Source: Branchiostoma floridae (lineage: Eukaryota > Chordata > Leptocardii > Amphioxiformes > Branchiostomatidae). Taken from it: a stretch of 61,689 nucleotides of DNA. Under the pieces are notes generated by a model. That model searched no databases. It was not told where the DNA came from and worked only from the letters and a program-made list of their open reading frames with translations. This document shows, one piece after another, positions 1 to 12,326 of this stretch. The DNA lies in NCBI RefSeq assembly GCF_000003815.2, contig NC_049989.1, positions 18,321,999-18,383,687 of the forward strand, given 5' to 3'. A program made the position numbers and the translations under genes. The number at the start of each line of letters is the position of its first letter. The stretch's first letter is position 1.

Positions 1-801
1 AAAATATCAGTTGATCATCTTCTCTACCTAAATAACAATGTGTTCAAAGTATGAAAGTCTGGGCAAAGAATGCTATTGTAGCATTTTCTCCTAAATTATG
101 TAAATGAGACCCTAATGTACATAATTAGGGTCTGATAAGGGTCATTTATCACAACGCTATCATAACAATTTCCGTCGAATAACATGAGATAGAAGGAGTG
201 GGAGAGGGGAAAAGAGGTAGAGATCATGGAGCGCAGTTTGTTTTCTTTTTCGTCCACACACCCACACACCCCCTCAGTCTGGGGAATACTTCGTATCACA
301 TCTTTGCGCGACTCCAGGCGCCACCCCATAGCTTCATATGGATGAGTCAATCACTGCGCAGAAAGACGGGCATGAACAAATTGTCTGCAGGTAGTCGCTG
401 CATTCTCTGCTTGGATGATTCACTGGATGATTATTGTCTGTACGCCACGCGCATTCGTGACAGAGAAAGAACTAAGTGAACGCAGATTATCCGAGCAGTG
501 CTTGTTTTTGTACCCCCGAAAAATGACGAGTGCCCACCAGGAGCCTGCCTGGTTCCCTGCCGTTGTTCGCGTGGCATGCGGCAGGGACCCTACAACTGCC
601 CCAACGGGCTGTGAGAGACAAACGTTACCCTGTCGGACCCCGCAGTGGTGACTACAGGACACTGTCAGAGCATCTGAAGGGTGTCTGCCGGAGTAGGACG
701 GTGGAAAATTTTTAAAGAAAAAACACGGGTCGCCCGCCAGAACACCCTGGGACCCCCCACGGGACAGCGTGAAGGCAACGTTTGATTGTAACCATGACAG
801 C
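1..801. repeat. 801-bp direct duplicate of 10525-11325, ends at a gap
   Basis: This block matches 10525-11325 at a constant offset of 10524 with no difference that I found, and the match stops exactly where the N run starts at 802. In gene A the equivalent DNA lies in the long intron between exon 1 and exon 2. Here it would be intron 1 of gene Z. All its short open frames are repeated in the second copy and none looks like a gene. The sequence just after the gap (902 onward) matches 11360 onward with visible differences, unlike this block. Confidence 0.85.
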
Positions 802-901
802 NNNNNNNNNNNNNNNNNNNNNNNNNNNNNNNNNNNNNNNNNNNNNNNNNNNNNNNNNNNNNNNNNNNNNNNNNNNNNNNNNNNNNNNNNNNNNNNNNNN
901 N
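802..901. other. Assembly gap (100 N)
   Basis: A run of exactly 100 N, probably an unsized scaffold gap. It follows directly on the 801-bp block that is repeated at 10525-11325. Confidence 0.98.
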
Positions 902-1649
902 AATACAGATGGGTACTCCCCTGGTTACACCCGTGTACTAAGAATGTTATCATTAATAAGTACATAAAAAGAACTTTTATATACACATGGTGTAAGATAG
1001 CGCATATAGTATCTACTCTTTGACAAATTCTATTTGTATTGCCATTGTCTTTGTCAGCAGTGCTTTGTATCTAATATCCACAGGCCAGTCGGGCAGTTCT
1101 GGCTGTGCGTACTGAACAGTCAAGCCAATAAAAAACAGATACATGACACCATGCAACATTATCCTGGGTATTTAGGAAAGGCCATAAGCGAAAGTTAAGT
1201 CGTTTTTCAAATTCACTCTGACTGCATGTTTTTCTTACTTCTACGAAACCAACAATAAAGAAAACAACTTATTTTCAGAATTTTGTCTAGGCCCCAAAAC
1301 ACTTGTGCACATTTTTGGTGTCAAAAAAATCTCAGTAAATCAATTCTGTTTGGAAACTGAGATGCCGCCATATTTATAGCCTTATGCAAGGCTTTTCGGG
1401 GCGGTGACGGGGAAGGTCGATTCGCGACTTTTTAAACCGGGAATACGTCGAGAAAGGAATATATGCCGGAAAAGGAATACATCCCGGGAAGCTTGTAGCC
1501 TTCCCACAGCTCCCCGTCAACGCCCCGGAAAGCAAACAACTTACGTCAACGCCCACAGGGAAGCCGGTGAAGGAGGCTAATATCTTGTGCTGTTGGACAA
1601 AATCTGCTCCATTTTTCAGCTAAACCGCTGGAAATTTACCCGGACGTAC
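902..1649. other. Intron 1 segment of gene Z, no gene seen
   Basis: The stretch matches the region just downstream of exon 1 in gene A (about 11360-12100) and its relatives at 45.0-45.7 kb and 46.4-47.8 kb. It holds a short GC-rich block near 1390-1560 with partial self-complementarity that recurs beside every first exon of the family. I see no coding signal. Confidence 0.6.
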
Positions 1650-1872
1650 CTCTGTAGCTTACACGAGGTGTCCCAGTATCCTCTTCTTCGCGGCCGTCGG
1701 TACCCTCCGGTGTGTTGGGAGCATCGGGGCACGACTCTTCTATGTGCCCTGGCCCAGACACCGTTCCCTGCTCTCCTGGCGCAAGATTGCGAGGCGGTGG
1801 TAGCGGGGGCGCGGGGCGCTTCAACCCAGACCCCAACCTTTCTGTCGGCTGCTTTGCTTCGCGTTCCGTCAT
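1650..1872 (-). CDS. Gene Z, first coding exon only (cytoplasmic tail of type II lectin)
   Basis: This 223-nt exon encodes the cytoplasmic tail seen in all family members: it begins MTEREAKQP, holds a proline-rich stretch (PAPPLPPPR) and ends VSYR plus one base. The ATG is at 1872-1870. The donor follows base 1650 as AGAG|GTACGT, giving phase 1, the same as in genes A to E. Exons for the membrane helix, stalk, EGF and CTLD would lie at lower coordinates, outside the window. It is therefore the 5' end of another family member arranged in tandem with gene A. The PxxPxR pattern would suit SH3-domain binding, which is inference. Confidence 0.75.
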
Positions 1873-3500
1873 TTCTAGAAGCAGCAAAACCCGGTGAGGT
1901 CAACAGAAAGAAAATCATTCCCTTCTCATAGAGCATACAAACACACTATTAAAGGTGGTAACAAGGCGGGAACATAAGAAAAATTACAGAGAACAAACCA
2001 CAGCGACTTCAAAGTGGGAGTCCATACATTTGCCGAAACCATTGATAGCACTCCTGATACGATGCATTCTAAACATCCAAATCAACTAGCCAATGCGGAC
2101 AGTGTAACAGCCCCATGCAATCTTCGACCCCCGTTAAAGTGCAGCTCCAGAGCGTACTATTCCAGCTCCGGAGCGTGCGTACGTTCCAGCTCTGGAACAG
2201 ACGGTAGCCAAAATGGGCAGAAGAAAGTGAAATAATAGTTGCTCTCTTTTCTCTCACAGGCTCTACATTGTACCTGGCATCCTGTTTTTTTCAGGCATCC
2301 ATTCTAGTTTTCGTCTTGAGAGATGTATTTGGAACCGATCCCGCAGAAATTCCCCGACCTGCGCTTATCAACTGGGCGGCGGGGCAACACTCTCAGCGCC
2401 GTAAACATAGCGGCGAGCTCACGAACTATACAGTTGAACACGCTAGTTGGTCGCTACACCCCCCCTCCCAACTCATATGCAGTTTATACTAGACGGCGCA
2501 AACTTTATCTAGGTATACCATGCAAGCTACATGTACATATAAGTCACACATGTATCAGGTGTTCAAAAGAGTCTAGATACGATTCATATCTTTGAGTTTG
2601 TTGGGAGATACGCCAGTACGCATTCAGCAGGAAGAGCTATCATAAAGATACCATGCGCATCTTCTACTGCACGAAGTGGCCGTATAATAAACCATAAATA
2701 CCTTATTAGTTCGCCGCAATGTCCACAACAAACATCGTTGGTCGCATGCGATTTGGTGACTCACGTGCTAGTTTGTCTTCCTGCTGTCAGCCGAGCGAAA
2801 ACTGAACAACAGTGCCAGCCAGCCCGTGCTTATCTATTGCTGTGCTATGATATCACAAAGTATTTATCATACATGAGACGAGTCAAACAGAATATAGACA
2901 TAACGTCATGTAAAATGTCATGTGCGAGACCAATTACTCAATCCGTTGCTGCGCCAAGTAACATTGACTGTCACCTTTATTGTGAACCGTACTTTATATA
3001 ATCTCCAAGCAGATCCTACGGTAGTCTAAGATAGTATCAAAAGCTGACGTGGGGAGGGAAGCCGGCTTAGGAGTGCGTTTTGCTACCGAGCAAATGTACA
3101 CCTCTTGGCTGACTAAACTCCTTGGCTAGATTAGTACTATCTTATGCCATCGTAGGATCTTCTTGTAGATTATTTTATACACCTACGAGAGAAATACTTT
3201 ATACATACAAGATATGTTTCAAAATTTCCATTACTTGAATAGCACGGAAAATTTATATTTTATCTTAACAAGCGAGAAGAAGTTGAACATGTACATACTG
3301 GTATGTATTTGTCTCTGAAGATGTAGTAAGATGCCATGTTCTTAGTTTAGTAAAAAAAATAATGTAGTGACGTAATTCAAGTGATAATAGCCCTATTACC
3401 ATTTCGCTTATGATATGGTCCGCCATATTTGATTCTGACTAATTACGGGAGGTAATAATCAGCTGGACAAAGTTAGACTAGTTTGAACAACTCTTTATTC
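1873..3500. other. Upstream module of gene Z, no gene
   Basis: This stretch is homologous to the DNA upstream of genes A (12.4-13.9 kb), B (23.2-24.2 kb), C (30.8-32.7 kb), D (33.3-35.1 kb, opposite orientation), E (44.2-44.7 kb) and to 56.6-57.1 kb. It contains three imperfect copies of a word like AGCTCCGGAGC near 2135-2205 and a foldback element at 2997-3173. Short open frames here do not persist between copies. Confidence 0.65.
2997..3173. repeat. Foldback element, ~178-bp family (copy 1)
   Basis: Inverted arms of about 40 bp, with the core AATCTCCAAGCAGATCCTAC at the left and its near reverse complement at the right, enclose about 100 bp. Related copies lie at 13503-13681, 23843-24019 and 56792-56968. 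The modules upstream of C and D lack it, so they act as empty sites. This fits a non-autonomous MITE. Confidence 0.75.
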
Positions 3501-4487
3501 ATTATCAAAAAGACATGCTCGAAAACAAACAAGCGTTGACTACACTTTTTTTAAAGTTTAAATGTTGCATAAAAAAGAGCCATTGGGTACACATTCGACC
3601 AACTTATTTTCGGTCACGAAGCAATACAATGAAATTATATATAACTGTGACAGTAATCAAATCAACGTTACGATCGTCTCCTAAAGATGAAAGAAATGCT
3701 GTAGGTTCATACAAAATTTGATTGAAGAACCGTTTCCATATTAAAGAGCTGTTGTATTCTTTTGTACATTTACTACTGAGTCTTGCAAACATTCAGTTGC
3801 CTCGAATGCCGTATAGCCCTATATGGCATTTCAGAAGAAGTGTCTATTTGACACGATCTGTCTAACCGTCTAATTCCTAATTTTTTAGTCAGGACTTTTG
3901 TTCTGAAAACGAGCACAAAGCTTACTGATACTCCGCAACACAAAGAAACATAATCATGACCATTTACATGCGCAATGGAATTTAATAATCACTGATGCAA
4001 AGTCCTCAAAACTACGCTAGCACAATGTCTGTGTACAAGGCAATTTAAGCGGCCTCGACGCGTAACGCTACTTTCTCCCAACTTGCAATTATTGTTCACT
4101 ACCAAAAATACCTGCTGTTGCTTTCTTCTTCTTGTACACAGACAACTTTCTTGAAAGAAGAAAGCTTTCTGTGTTTAAGAAAAGATTTTGTCTTCGAGTT
4201 TGAAATCATCTTAAGTAATTTTTCTCACAGAATCTTAGATTCTTAAAGTAAGATTATTCTTTTAAAATTGTAATATTTCCTTAGTAAACATAGCAAGAAA
4301 TATAAACTTGCTAGACGAGAAACACAAGATGTATACTGAATGTCTATAAATTATTGAGAAAAAATTGCATTAAAAGAATAAGAAGTTGTTCCTTGTGGGA
4401 ATTTCCATTGTTTTTCTTATCAATCCTTGACATTCTTCATGTACAAAAATGCACTAATATTGCTATAGAACATCAAATCAAGAGTAG

Positions 4488-4617
4488 NNNNNNNNNNNNN
4501 NNNNNNNNNNNNNNNNNNNNNNNNNNNNNNNNNNNNNNNNNNNNNNNNNNNNNNNNNNNNNNNNNNNNNNNNNNNNNNNNNNNNNNNNNNNNNNNNNNNN
4601 NNNNNNNNNNNNNNNNN
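4488..4617. other. Assembly gap (130 N)
   Basis: A run of 130 N. The inverted copy near gene E has about 130 bp of real sequence at the matching place (about 55342-55471), so this gap looks correctly sized and hides only 3' flank. Confidence 0.95.
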
Positions 4618-4865
4618 ACTATTAGGCTACATGGATGTCTAACTTCTCTTCTTTTAAGCTCCGAAGAGAACTAAGCTTTCCGTCCATTTAACAGACAAGT
4701 ACACACACCGTTAGGGTAGTGAGCTCACCGTCACGAATAACCACGAATAGCGTTGGTGAGGAAAAGGGTAGGTGAGTCAAAGGGTCAGAGGGCAAAGGGG
4801 ACAAAAGGCATAGAGTCAGCGTAGGGGTCACGTGACTTATCTGCTCAGCCGACGGAAAGCGTGAC

Positions 4866-4871
4866 TTTATT
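4866..4871 (-). promoter_or_regulatory. Putative poly(A) signal of gene A
   Basis: TTTATT on the plus strand (AATAAA on the coding strand) lies about 292 bp after the gene A stop. The same signal sits at the same distance after the gene E stop. Confidence 0.5.
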
Positions 4872-5162
4872 TTGACTGAATGACTCTATATAAGTTGTAA
4901 ACCAACGATATTCAGGGCATGGACATGCATTAAAGAATCTGTCCATAACCACAATAGCATGAGATTGATCTGTGTTGGATAGAAATGTAGTACAGAGCTA
5001 ACCATTCTAGCACAATAAGTAAGAGCATCTGTTTTTGATAGACCTACTGCAGATATCTTCAGAGTGGCCAATGGCTTACTTAAAGTTACCTGTTAGTGCA
5101 CACACGACTTCAGCAATTGGGTTGGAACAAAGTTTTATCTTTGTTTTCTCCTGTAAACATTG

Positions 5163-8100
5163 TTAAATTGGTTTCTCGCAAATGTAGCGTTTGTCAGATC
5201 TGCATCGGACGTCATTCCACTGTCCTGTGTGCCTCCTCCTTTTCTTAAACTCGATTAGATCTGTGCCGGTCTGTTTAAACGATACAGCAAGTACGTCGAT
5301 GTAGGTTAAACATCCAGGTACTAAAATACGACAAAAAGTAGTTACTCAAGCAACTGGATATGGTTTTGGAAACGGTCAGACGTTTCAACCGGCATCCATC
5401 AGTTTCGTCAGTGACACTGAAGTTATCTGGAAGAAACAGGTCTTTTATACCCTAACTATGAATGAAGACAATTTTAGATGTCCAATAGGAAATGTTGTAT
5501 TGTAAGACAATTTTAGGCAGAAAACAATTTGGATTCCAATAGAAAACAAAAGGAAAGGCAAAGTCAAGCTGAAGACAATTTTGGATGTCTCTGAAGCTAT
5601 CTACCACTAAAATGTCAAGACCATATCATGTACGGGACAAGTGGTACATTGAAAAAATTGCTATGAAAGATTATTCTCATTAATTAAGCAAATGTACTCC
5701 TATTTAGCATAATTAGTATTTTATTTTGTACAACATTGTCTAAGGTACTTACATACCAAAAATCATTAAAAATCGTTATCCCCTTCAGACGTTTTTTTAC
5801 AAAAATGCCCCTGCTATCCAAAATCTAGTCGCTAGGAGGCCCAAACTTATGTCACTTATTCCTGAGCACAAGAGCTATCTAATACTTAAAAGTCGTGACC
5901 ATAGCTTGTTCAGATCAGGAGATAGCAAAACCGAAGTTGTGGTGCAGTACCAAGGGAAGCCGCTAGGGGGCCTAAAATCTAATCATTTCCGGCTTTTATC
6001 ACACACCACCAACACACCAAGTATGAAATCAATCCATCCAGCCGTTCTTGAGTTATCTTGTTGACAGACAAACGCTAGTGAACTTTTATTCTTAATTTTA
6101 CTCTCGGAACATGGAATATATTGATTGTATAGATACCTTTTTTTCAAACAGTATACGCACTTGATAATATCCTTTCGGCTACATGTAGTTAGGTAGCCCT
6201 GTCTATATTTCTTACAGCCGAATAAATCCAATCAAATCATGTTAAAGTGCTCTCATCCTTCATTATACCCGTCTTTGTGTTTGGTGCTAATCCTCGCTTC
6301 AAACTTAAAATGAGAAACATGTAAACGTAATTAATAAACGTTATCATTCCATCCATTTTCGTGTTTTGTTAGTGTTGCTGACAAAGTATATAAAATAACC
6401 AAGCTTCTAATCTTGAAACAAGACTCCATGAAACCCTTTCTTGATTTTGAGTTATTCCTTCCTAGAGCCCAAGATGTTGGTCTTCAAATAGATATTGATG
6501 AACATGAATGGAAACACAATGACTATCCCACGAGACAATACACAATCCGAACATCAACAGGAAAGGACGCCCACATGTCGAACTTCCCGGTCCTACCCTT
6601 TACCCAGCGAGACAACTCATTTATTCAAACAACAGGAACTGATTGACTTGGTAGCATACAGTCATGTCTTGACTCCATGTTCTTTTGAAACAAAAATTAT
6701 ATACACTTCATTAACATCAATCCAGAGTTTTGTTTTAAAATCTAATCATTCTAGATTCTCATCCAGTCACTAACTAAAGATAGCGGGTACTGTCTGATCA
6801 CCAGGCTATTGTCTATTGTCTATTGATCTTTAGGGTAGTCCCTTCAGTTAACGCAGTAACTGATTTCCAAGGGAGCCCTATATACATGTTCGCACATGTT
6901 CGGACAAGACGGGTTATACCGCCCCTTACGGGGTGACACACCCGTCTGGGTGAATGATGTAGATCACCATGTGGCTGATACGAGACAGAGTTCGCCAGGC
7001 CTCCATCCGGGTGATTTGAAGTGAATCACCAACTCCCGACAGAAGAATTTGCACCAACGCACACCGCACCATCGCACGTGTGGGGGTTCTTTAACGTGCA
7101 TGGGGTATGGCTCTCCCCATACACGGGACCTCCATTTAACGTCCTATCCGAGGGACGACTCATTTTTCACTTGAGTAAAGTGAGGAAAGTCGTGTAAAGT
7201 GCCTTTCCCAAGGGCACAAGACCGGCAACACGGCAGGCGGATTCGAACCGGCGACCTCTCGGTCACGGGCCGAATACACTACCACTGTGCTACGCGGCCC
7301 CACAATGACCGTCTGTCTGACCGTTTTCAAATTCCATCCAGTGCTTGAGNNNNNNNNNNNNNNNNNNNNNNNNNNNNNNNNNNNNNNNNNNNNNNNNNNN
7401 NNNNNNNNNNNNNNNNNNNNNNNNNNNNNNNNNNNNNNNNNNNNNNNNNCACTCATTGATGTCTGTGAAATGTAAAAAATATCACTGATTTTCAAACAAT
7501 AAACAGACGTCCCTCGACAAACAATCACAACGCCATTATTAACATAGCAAATAGTCCGGAACACCTCACCATGCTGACAGTTCTGTCCAGTCCATCCCGG
7601 GTGGCAGATACAGTTGTATCCGACATCTTTGTCTACACAGCGTCCATGTTGACATGGTTTCTTGGTGCACTCATTGATGTCTGTGTCATAACGGAAAGAA
7701 TAATTTCAACCAGTGGTTGAACTGACTCGTGGTACAAACATGTGTTAATGATCTAACAGCTAACATTAGGTCACACTGACTTAATTCTATGGATGACATG
7801 CTCCGAATACCCCGAAACTAATGCGCTAGGGCGTAATAAAAAGAGAAAAACCAGCAAAAAATGCTAGGAATAAACTACAGGAATAAACATCCAGTCCATA
7901 GTCAATTCTTTCCCAGGCCCTTGTCTTATGGTTACCTCCAGTAAACTTGTATGTAAGAGACAATCGTTGCCACTTCAATAATGGATTTATTGCAAGTCTT
8001 CTTTAAAGAGGGCAGCAAGTGCGATGTGACTCCATGCCCTGACCATGTGTCCCCTTACCATGGAGAGCAGATCCTCTGGCAAGCATTGGCCAGGGATGAT

Positions 8101-11100
8101 TTTAAGTGACATGTGGCCACTGTCTTTTTAGTAACAGGCAAAGATCAATGCGCGCTCGGATGTCATCCATCATATTAAGTCAGTGTAGCATTATAAAAAG
8201 GGGGAATTTTAGATTGCTGTATCCGAATGAAAGATTCTATCAAAGTATTGCCCAAACTGAGAAGATTTTGAACTTAATGTGTTTCTTTATTGTATATTTT
8301 AGAGAAAAAGTCTGGTAGTTATAATTTCAATTTTGTTTAATATAATTATGTAACATCAGTCTTGAACCGTTAAGGTGACTGTGCACAGAGATCTACTCAC
8401 TTTGCTGACAGTTCTGTCCAGTCCATCCAGGTGAGCAGGCACAGTTGTATCCGCCATCTTTGTTCACACAGCGTCCATGCTGACACGGCATCTCAGTACA
8501 TTCATCGATGTCTGTGTTATAGAATATAAACACTGTCAGAGATTTGAAACTTGAAACTATTGACACGTTATTGGAAGCGGTTACGTTCTACTTGGGTAAT
8601 TATTAATTTCTCAGAATACAACTTCAATGTTAGACAATTAGACAGACAGTTGAAGAAAAATAGGTGAAACCTAATTAAGAAAACAAAACTGGATGAACAC
8701 AACTCACCACGCTGGCAGTTCTGTCCAGTCCATCCAGGTAGGCAGGTGCAGCTGTAACCGCCATCTTGGTTCTCACAGGTCCCATGTTGACAGGGTTTTG
8801 TCGTGCACCGCCCTATGGTTGACATAGCTATGGTGGTTGTTGGCATTGTCTCGCTGTTGGTAACAGCACTGAAGGATGACGCTGTAAATTTCCATCCTGG
8901 TGGTGATGAGAGTGGAGTCAGATGGGCAAGGTTCTTGCGGTTGACCTTGTAGGATGTTGTCTCCCAAGGAGCAGCAGCCTTTTGTAGGTTGTCCCAGATC
9001 ACCAAGCGATTCTTTGAAACATGTGTTTCCTGTTTAAACAGATGCTCAAATTTAGAACCCCACCAGGAGGTACTGAAGCCCTCACGCTGCCAGTTTGGTA
9101 AGGGTTGGCGGGAAGTTCCGTCCAGTCGAGAAAGTGGGAAAATTTTGTGCATACAGAAAAGTTCAGACCGCTTTTCCTACCCATAGCCACACTCGACTGC
9201 TTTTTTTTCTGCAGCCAGGACTGTGCCGTTCCCCTAACTCGTTAAGAAATTCATATCAAATTGAATATTCAGTTTTATTATGAATAGCTTCAGTCATATC
9301 AGCATGAAAGTTCATCTTTCTTGGTAGAATACATTATAGAAAAATGCTAAAACTTTAACGTTATATCCAACACTGAAATTAAACCCCTCTAAATTTTCGG
9401 ACCAACTCCATCGACCCAGCTTGTTCACCAGAGGGTCATTAATTCTGTGAACAAGATCGACGGAGTTCGTCCGAAACCTTAGAGGTGTAAGTCCCAATAG
9501 TTATATGATATATAATTTTTGTGCTGGATATAAAGTGGTAGCATCTTTCTATAACTTCAATCATGATGTAAATACTGGTTGGCTTACCTTATGGTTAGGA
9601 CCAAGACTATGTGACTTACGGTTAGGCCTACAACGAGGGCAACTGTTCCTATGACCAAGCCGCAACCCAGCACAAGCCAGCAGACCTTGCTAGATTTCAT
9701 CTTGTTCCACATCCCCATGGCACGATCTAAGATTTGATAAGTACAAAATCATAACTTTCTTTATCAAAATGTTGCTACGATATCATACCTCTTTTATAGC
9801 ATTGTGACAGAGTCACCTGAAAGGACTTGAAGCGGCCCACAGATGTCTAAAGATAGAGAAGAATTAGGTCAAGAGGGCCAGTCCTGAAAGAGACGCTAGA
9901 AGAGAAGGACGGGTCTTAGGTACCGTCGTAGTTTTACACACAGTTGTACGTAGCGTAGGAAGGAGATTAAAAAGGAGTTCTTCTCCAGTTGCGTTGGACC
10001 GAGTCGGTTTTCTGACAAGCATAAATGGCCAAAGAGACAAAATTTAGTGATGGAATTTTGTGATCACACAGAGCTGATTGATTGAGTGAGTGTGTGAGTG
10101 AGTGAGAGAGTGTATGATTGAGTGAGCGATCATGAGTGAGTGGATAAGAGCAATTTAACAATAAAATGTTAAACTCCAACGATGCTTGGAAAACTAAAAC
10201 AAGTGGATTTTAAGATGATACTGTGATTTCACAATTATCGAATAAAAGAGAGACAATTTACCACAAAATAGGTATAAGATCGGCAATAAAAACTATTGCC
10301 ATGGCCACGGTTTTATCGTTAATAAGTATTATATTAATGTTTGTTGTTGTAGATGTGTTTTAGCATTCGTGTTCTATCAATTAACCTTGCTGTATGCATG
10401 AAGTTTGTTTTACGCGATGAATGTTTGCAGGGCATTGCTGTCAACAAAAAAGGTGGTCTCTTGTGACGAGTGACCTTTTGCAAATATTTCTCATAGTTAT
10501 ACAAATGAGGACAAATTGCATAAGAAAATATCAGTTGATCATCTTCTCTACCTAAATAACAATGTGTTCAAAGTATGAAAGTCTGGGCAAAGAATGCTAT
10601 TGTAGCATTTTCTCCTAAATTATGTAAATGAGACCCTAATGTACATAATTAGGGTCTGATAAGGGTCATTTATCACAACGCTATCATAACAATTTCCGTC
10701 GAATAACATGAGATAGAAGGAGTGGGAGAGGGGAAAAGAGGTAGAGATCATGGAGCGCAGTTTGTTTTCTTTTTCGTCCACACACCCACACACCCCCTCA
10801 GTCTGGGGAATACTTCGTATCACATCTTTGCGCGACTCCAGGCGCCACCCCATAGCTTCATATGGATGAGTCAATCACTGCGCAGAAAGACGGGCATGAA
10901 CAAATTGTCTGCAGGTAGTCGCTGCATTCTCTGCTTGGATGATTCACTGGATGATTATTGTCTGTACGCCACGCGCATTCGTGACAGAGAAAGAACTAAG
11001 TGAACGCAGATTATCCGAGCAGTGCTTGTTTTTGTACCCCCGAAAAATGACGAGTGCCCACCAGGAGCCTGCCTGGTTCCCTGCCGTTGTTCGCGTGGCA

Positions 11101-12326
11101 TGCGGCAGGGACCCTACAACTGCCCCAACGGGCTGTGAGAGACAAACGTTACCCTGTCGGACCCCGCAGTGGTGACTACAGGACACTGTCAGAGCATCTG
11201 AAGGGTGTCTGCCGGAGTAGGACGGTGGAAAATTTTTAAAGAAAAAACACGGGTCGCCCGCCAGAACACCCTGGGACCCCCCACGGGACAGCGTGAAGGC
11301 AACGTTTGATTGTAACCATGACAGCCGGTAAACAGCCGGTGTCCGCCCGACGTCAGAGCCCGTGTACTTTTAGAATATTATCATTAATAAGAACATAAAA
11401 AAGAACTTTAATATACACATGGTGTAAGATAGCGCATATAGTATCTACTCTTTGACAAATTCTATTTGTATTGCCATTGTCTTTGTCAGCAGTGCTTTGT
11501 ATCTAATATCCACAGGCCAGTCGGGCAGCCCTGGCTGTGCGTGCTGAACAGTCAAGCCAATAAAAAACAGATACATGACACCATACAACATTATCCTGGG
11601 TATTTAGGAAAGGCTATAAGTGAAAGTTAAGTCGTTTTTCAAATTCACTCTGACTGCATGTTTTTCTTACTTCTACGCAACCAACAATAAAGAAAAAAAA
11701 GTTATTTTCTGAATTTTGTCTAGGCCCCAAAATACTAGTGCACATTTTTGGTCTAAACAAATCAGATAAAATCAATTCTGTGTGGAAACTGAGATGCCTC
11801 CATATTTATAGCCTCATTCACCGGCTTCTCTGTGGGCCTTGGCGTCAGTTGGCGGGGTGTGTTTTTCGGGACGGTGAAGGGGAAGGTCGATTTTCGATTT
11901 TTTAAACCGGGAATACGCCAGGAAAGGAATATATGCCGGGAAGCTTGTAGCCTACCCACAGCTCCCCGTCAAGCCACGGAAAGCATACAACTTACGCCAA
12001 CGCCCACAGGGAAGCCGGTGAAGGAGGCTAATATTTTGTGCTGTTGGACAAAATCTGCACCATTTTTCAGCTAAACCGCTGGACATTTACCCGGACGTAC
12101 CTCTGTAGCTTACACGAGGTGTCTCGGCATCATCCCCACGGCCGTCGGTACCCTCCGGTGTGTTAGGAGTATCGGGACACGTGTACAACTCTTCGTTATG
12201 CTCTGGCCCAGACACCGTTACCTGCTCCACTGGCGCAAGATTGCGACGCGGTGGTAGCGGGGGCGCGGGACGCGTCAACCCAGACCCCAACCTTTCTGCC
12301 GGCTGCTCTGCTTCGCGTTCCGTCAT
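5163..12326 (-). CDS. Gene A: type II membrane EGF/C-type lectin, interrupted by a gap
   Basis: Exons on the minus strand, 5' to 3': 12326-12101 (cytoplasmic tail, 226 nt), 9726-9620 (membrane helix), 9029-8708 (stalk fused to EGF1), 8511-8401 (EGF2), 7680-7570 (EGF3), 7462-7450 (first 13 nt of EGF4, then the gap), and 5270-5163 (last CTLD exon with WND and the stop). The rest of EGF4 and the first two CTLD exons must lie in the N run at 7350-7449, because their flanking introns match gene E on both sides. All visible exons keep frame and phases (1, 0, 1, 1, 1). The product should be almost identical to that of gene E: a Ca2+-dependent lectin on the cell surface, N-terminus inside. EGF1 lacks the usual D-I-N-E start. 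A SINE sits in the last intron. Exon assignment is by comparison with gene E; sugar binding is inferred from the family. Confidence 0.75.
5340..6240. repeat. Old interspersed-repeat remnants in the last intron of gene A
   Basis: Mirror copy at about 53715-54620 in gene E. The part near 6003-6075 shares the word TCCATCCAGCCGTTCTTGAG with the insertion downstream of gene B (18290-18320). The part ending at 6240 has an AATAAATCCAATCAAATC-like terminus typical of a LINE 3' end. The piece near 5345-5400 recurs in genes D (39.0 kb) and E (54.57 kb). No intact element is visible. Confidence 0.5.
6806..7309 (-). mobile_element. tRNA-derived SINE inserted in gene A last intron
   Basis: On the minus strand the element starts near 7309 with a tRNA-like head: an A-box-like TAGCACAGTGGTAG and a B-box GGTTCGAATCC. 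A body and a short repeated tail of ACAATAG units (near 6806-6830) follow. Gene E carries the uninterrupted intron at the matching site (about 53400-53410), so the insertion postdates the A/E duplication or is polymorphic. I could not define a clear target duplication. The middle part resembles the block at 14230-14400 and 24545-24740, for example ACGTTAAAGAAC and GGACGTTAA. Confidence 0.8.
7350..7449. other. Assembly gap (100 N) hiding CTLD exons of gene A
   Basis: An unsized 100-N gap. Left of it is intron sequence that follows CTLD exon 2 in gene E (about 53370). Right of it are the first 13 nt of the EGF4 exon (E: 51750). About 1.6 kb with CTLD exons 1 and 2 is therefore missing from the assembly rather than shown to be deleted. 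Confidence 0.85.
9380..9495. repeat. Foldback element, 'CGACGGAGTTCGTCCGAAA' family
   Basis: Inverted arms beginning CCCCTCTAAATTTTCGG and ending CCGAAACCTTAGAGG. Related copies lie in gene E (49719-49836), gene D (37631-37756) and, degraded, near the last introns of B (19.70-19.83 kb), C (27.22-27.35 kb) and D (40.72-40.90 kb). It is intronic and probably a MITE. Confidence 0.65.
10077..10142. repeat. GAGT/GATT microsatellite in intron 1 of gene A
   Basis: A tetranucleotide run, mirrored in gene E at 49069-49138, much longer in gene B (22668-22787) and nearly lost in D (35700-35735). It sits at the same place, about 350-450 bp before exon 2. Confidence 0.85.
10500..12100. other. Intron 1 of gene A, no separate gene
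   Basis: The stretch is mirrored in gene E (about 46.4-48.7 kb), with a first-part duplicate at 1-801. The GC-rich piece at 11040-11340 contains open frames on both strands that recur in E but with frame-breaking changes and no start or splice context, so I read it as repeat-derived intron. Confidence 0.6.

Larger units (their letters stand above)
3501..5162. other. 3' flank of gene A with sized gap
   Basis: This is the mirror image of 54797-56460, downstream of gene E, with coordinate sums near 59959. It also resembles the 3' flanks of B, C and D. The N run at 4488-4617 interrupts it. The region holds the putative gene A poly(A) signal at 4866-4871 and no credible gene. Confidence 0.7.

Noticed and set aside
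7238-7305. tRNA gene with a GGTTCGAATCC B-box
   Set aside because: The tRNA-like part continues into a SINE body and tail. The anticodon arm does not fold into a regular loop with T at position 33, and the acceptor stem is not closed.
10944-11186. Small conserved protein with the GYKNKHCSDN motif (also at 420-650 and 48000-48212)
   Set aside because: It lies in intron 1 of the lectin genes, is open by chance on both strands, and differs in length and frame between copies. It has no start, splice or domain evidence.
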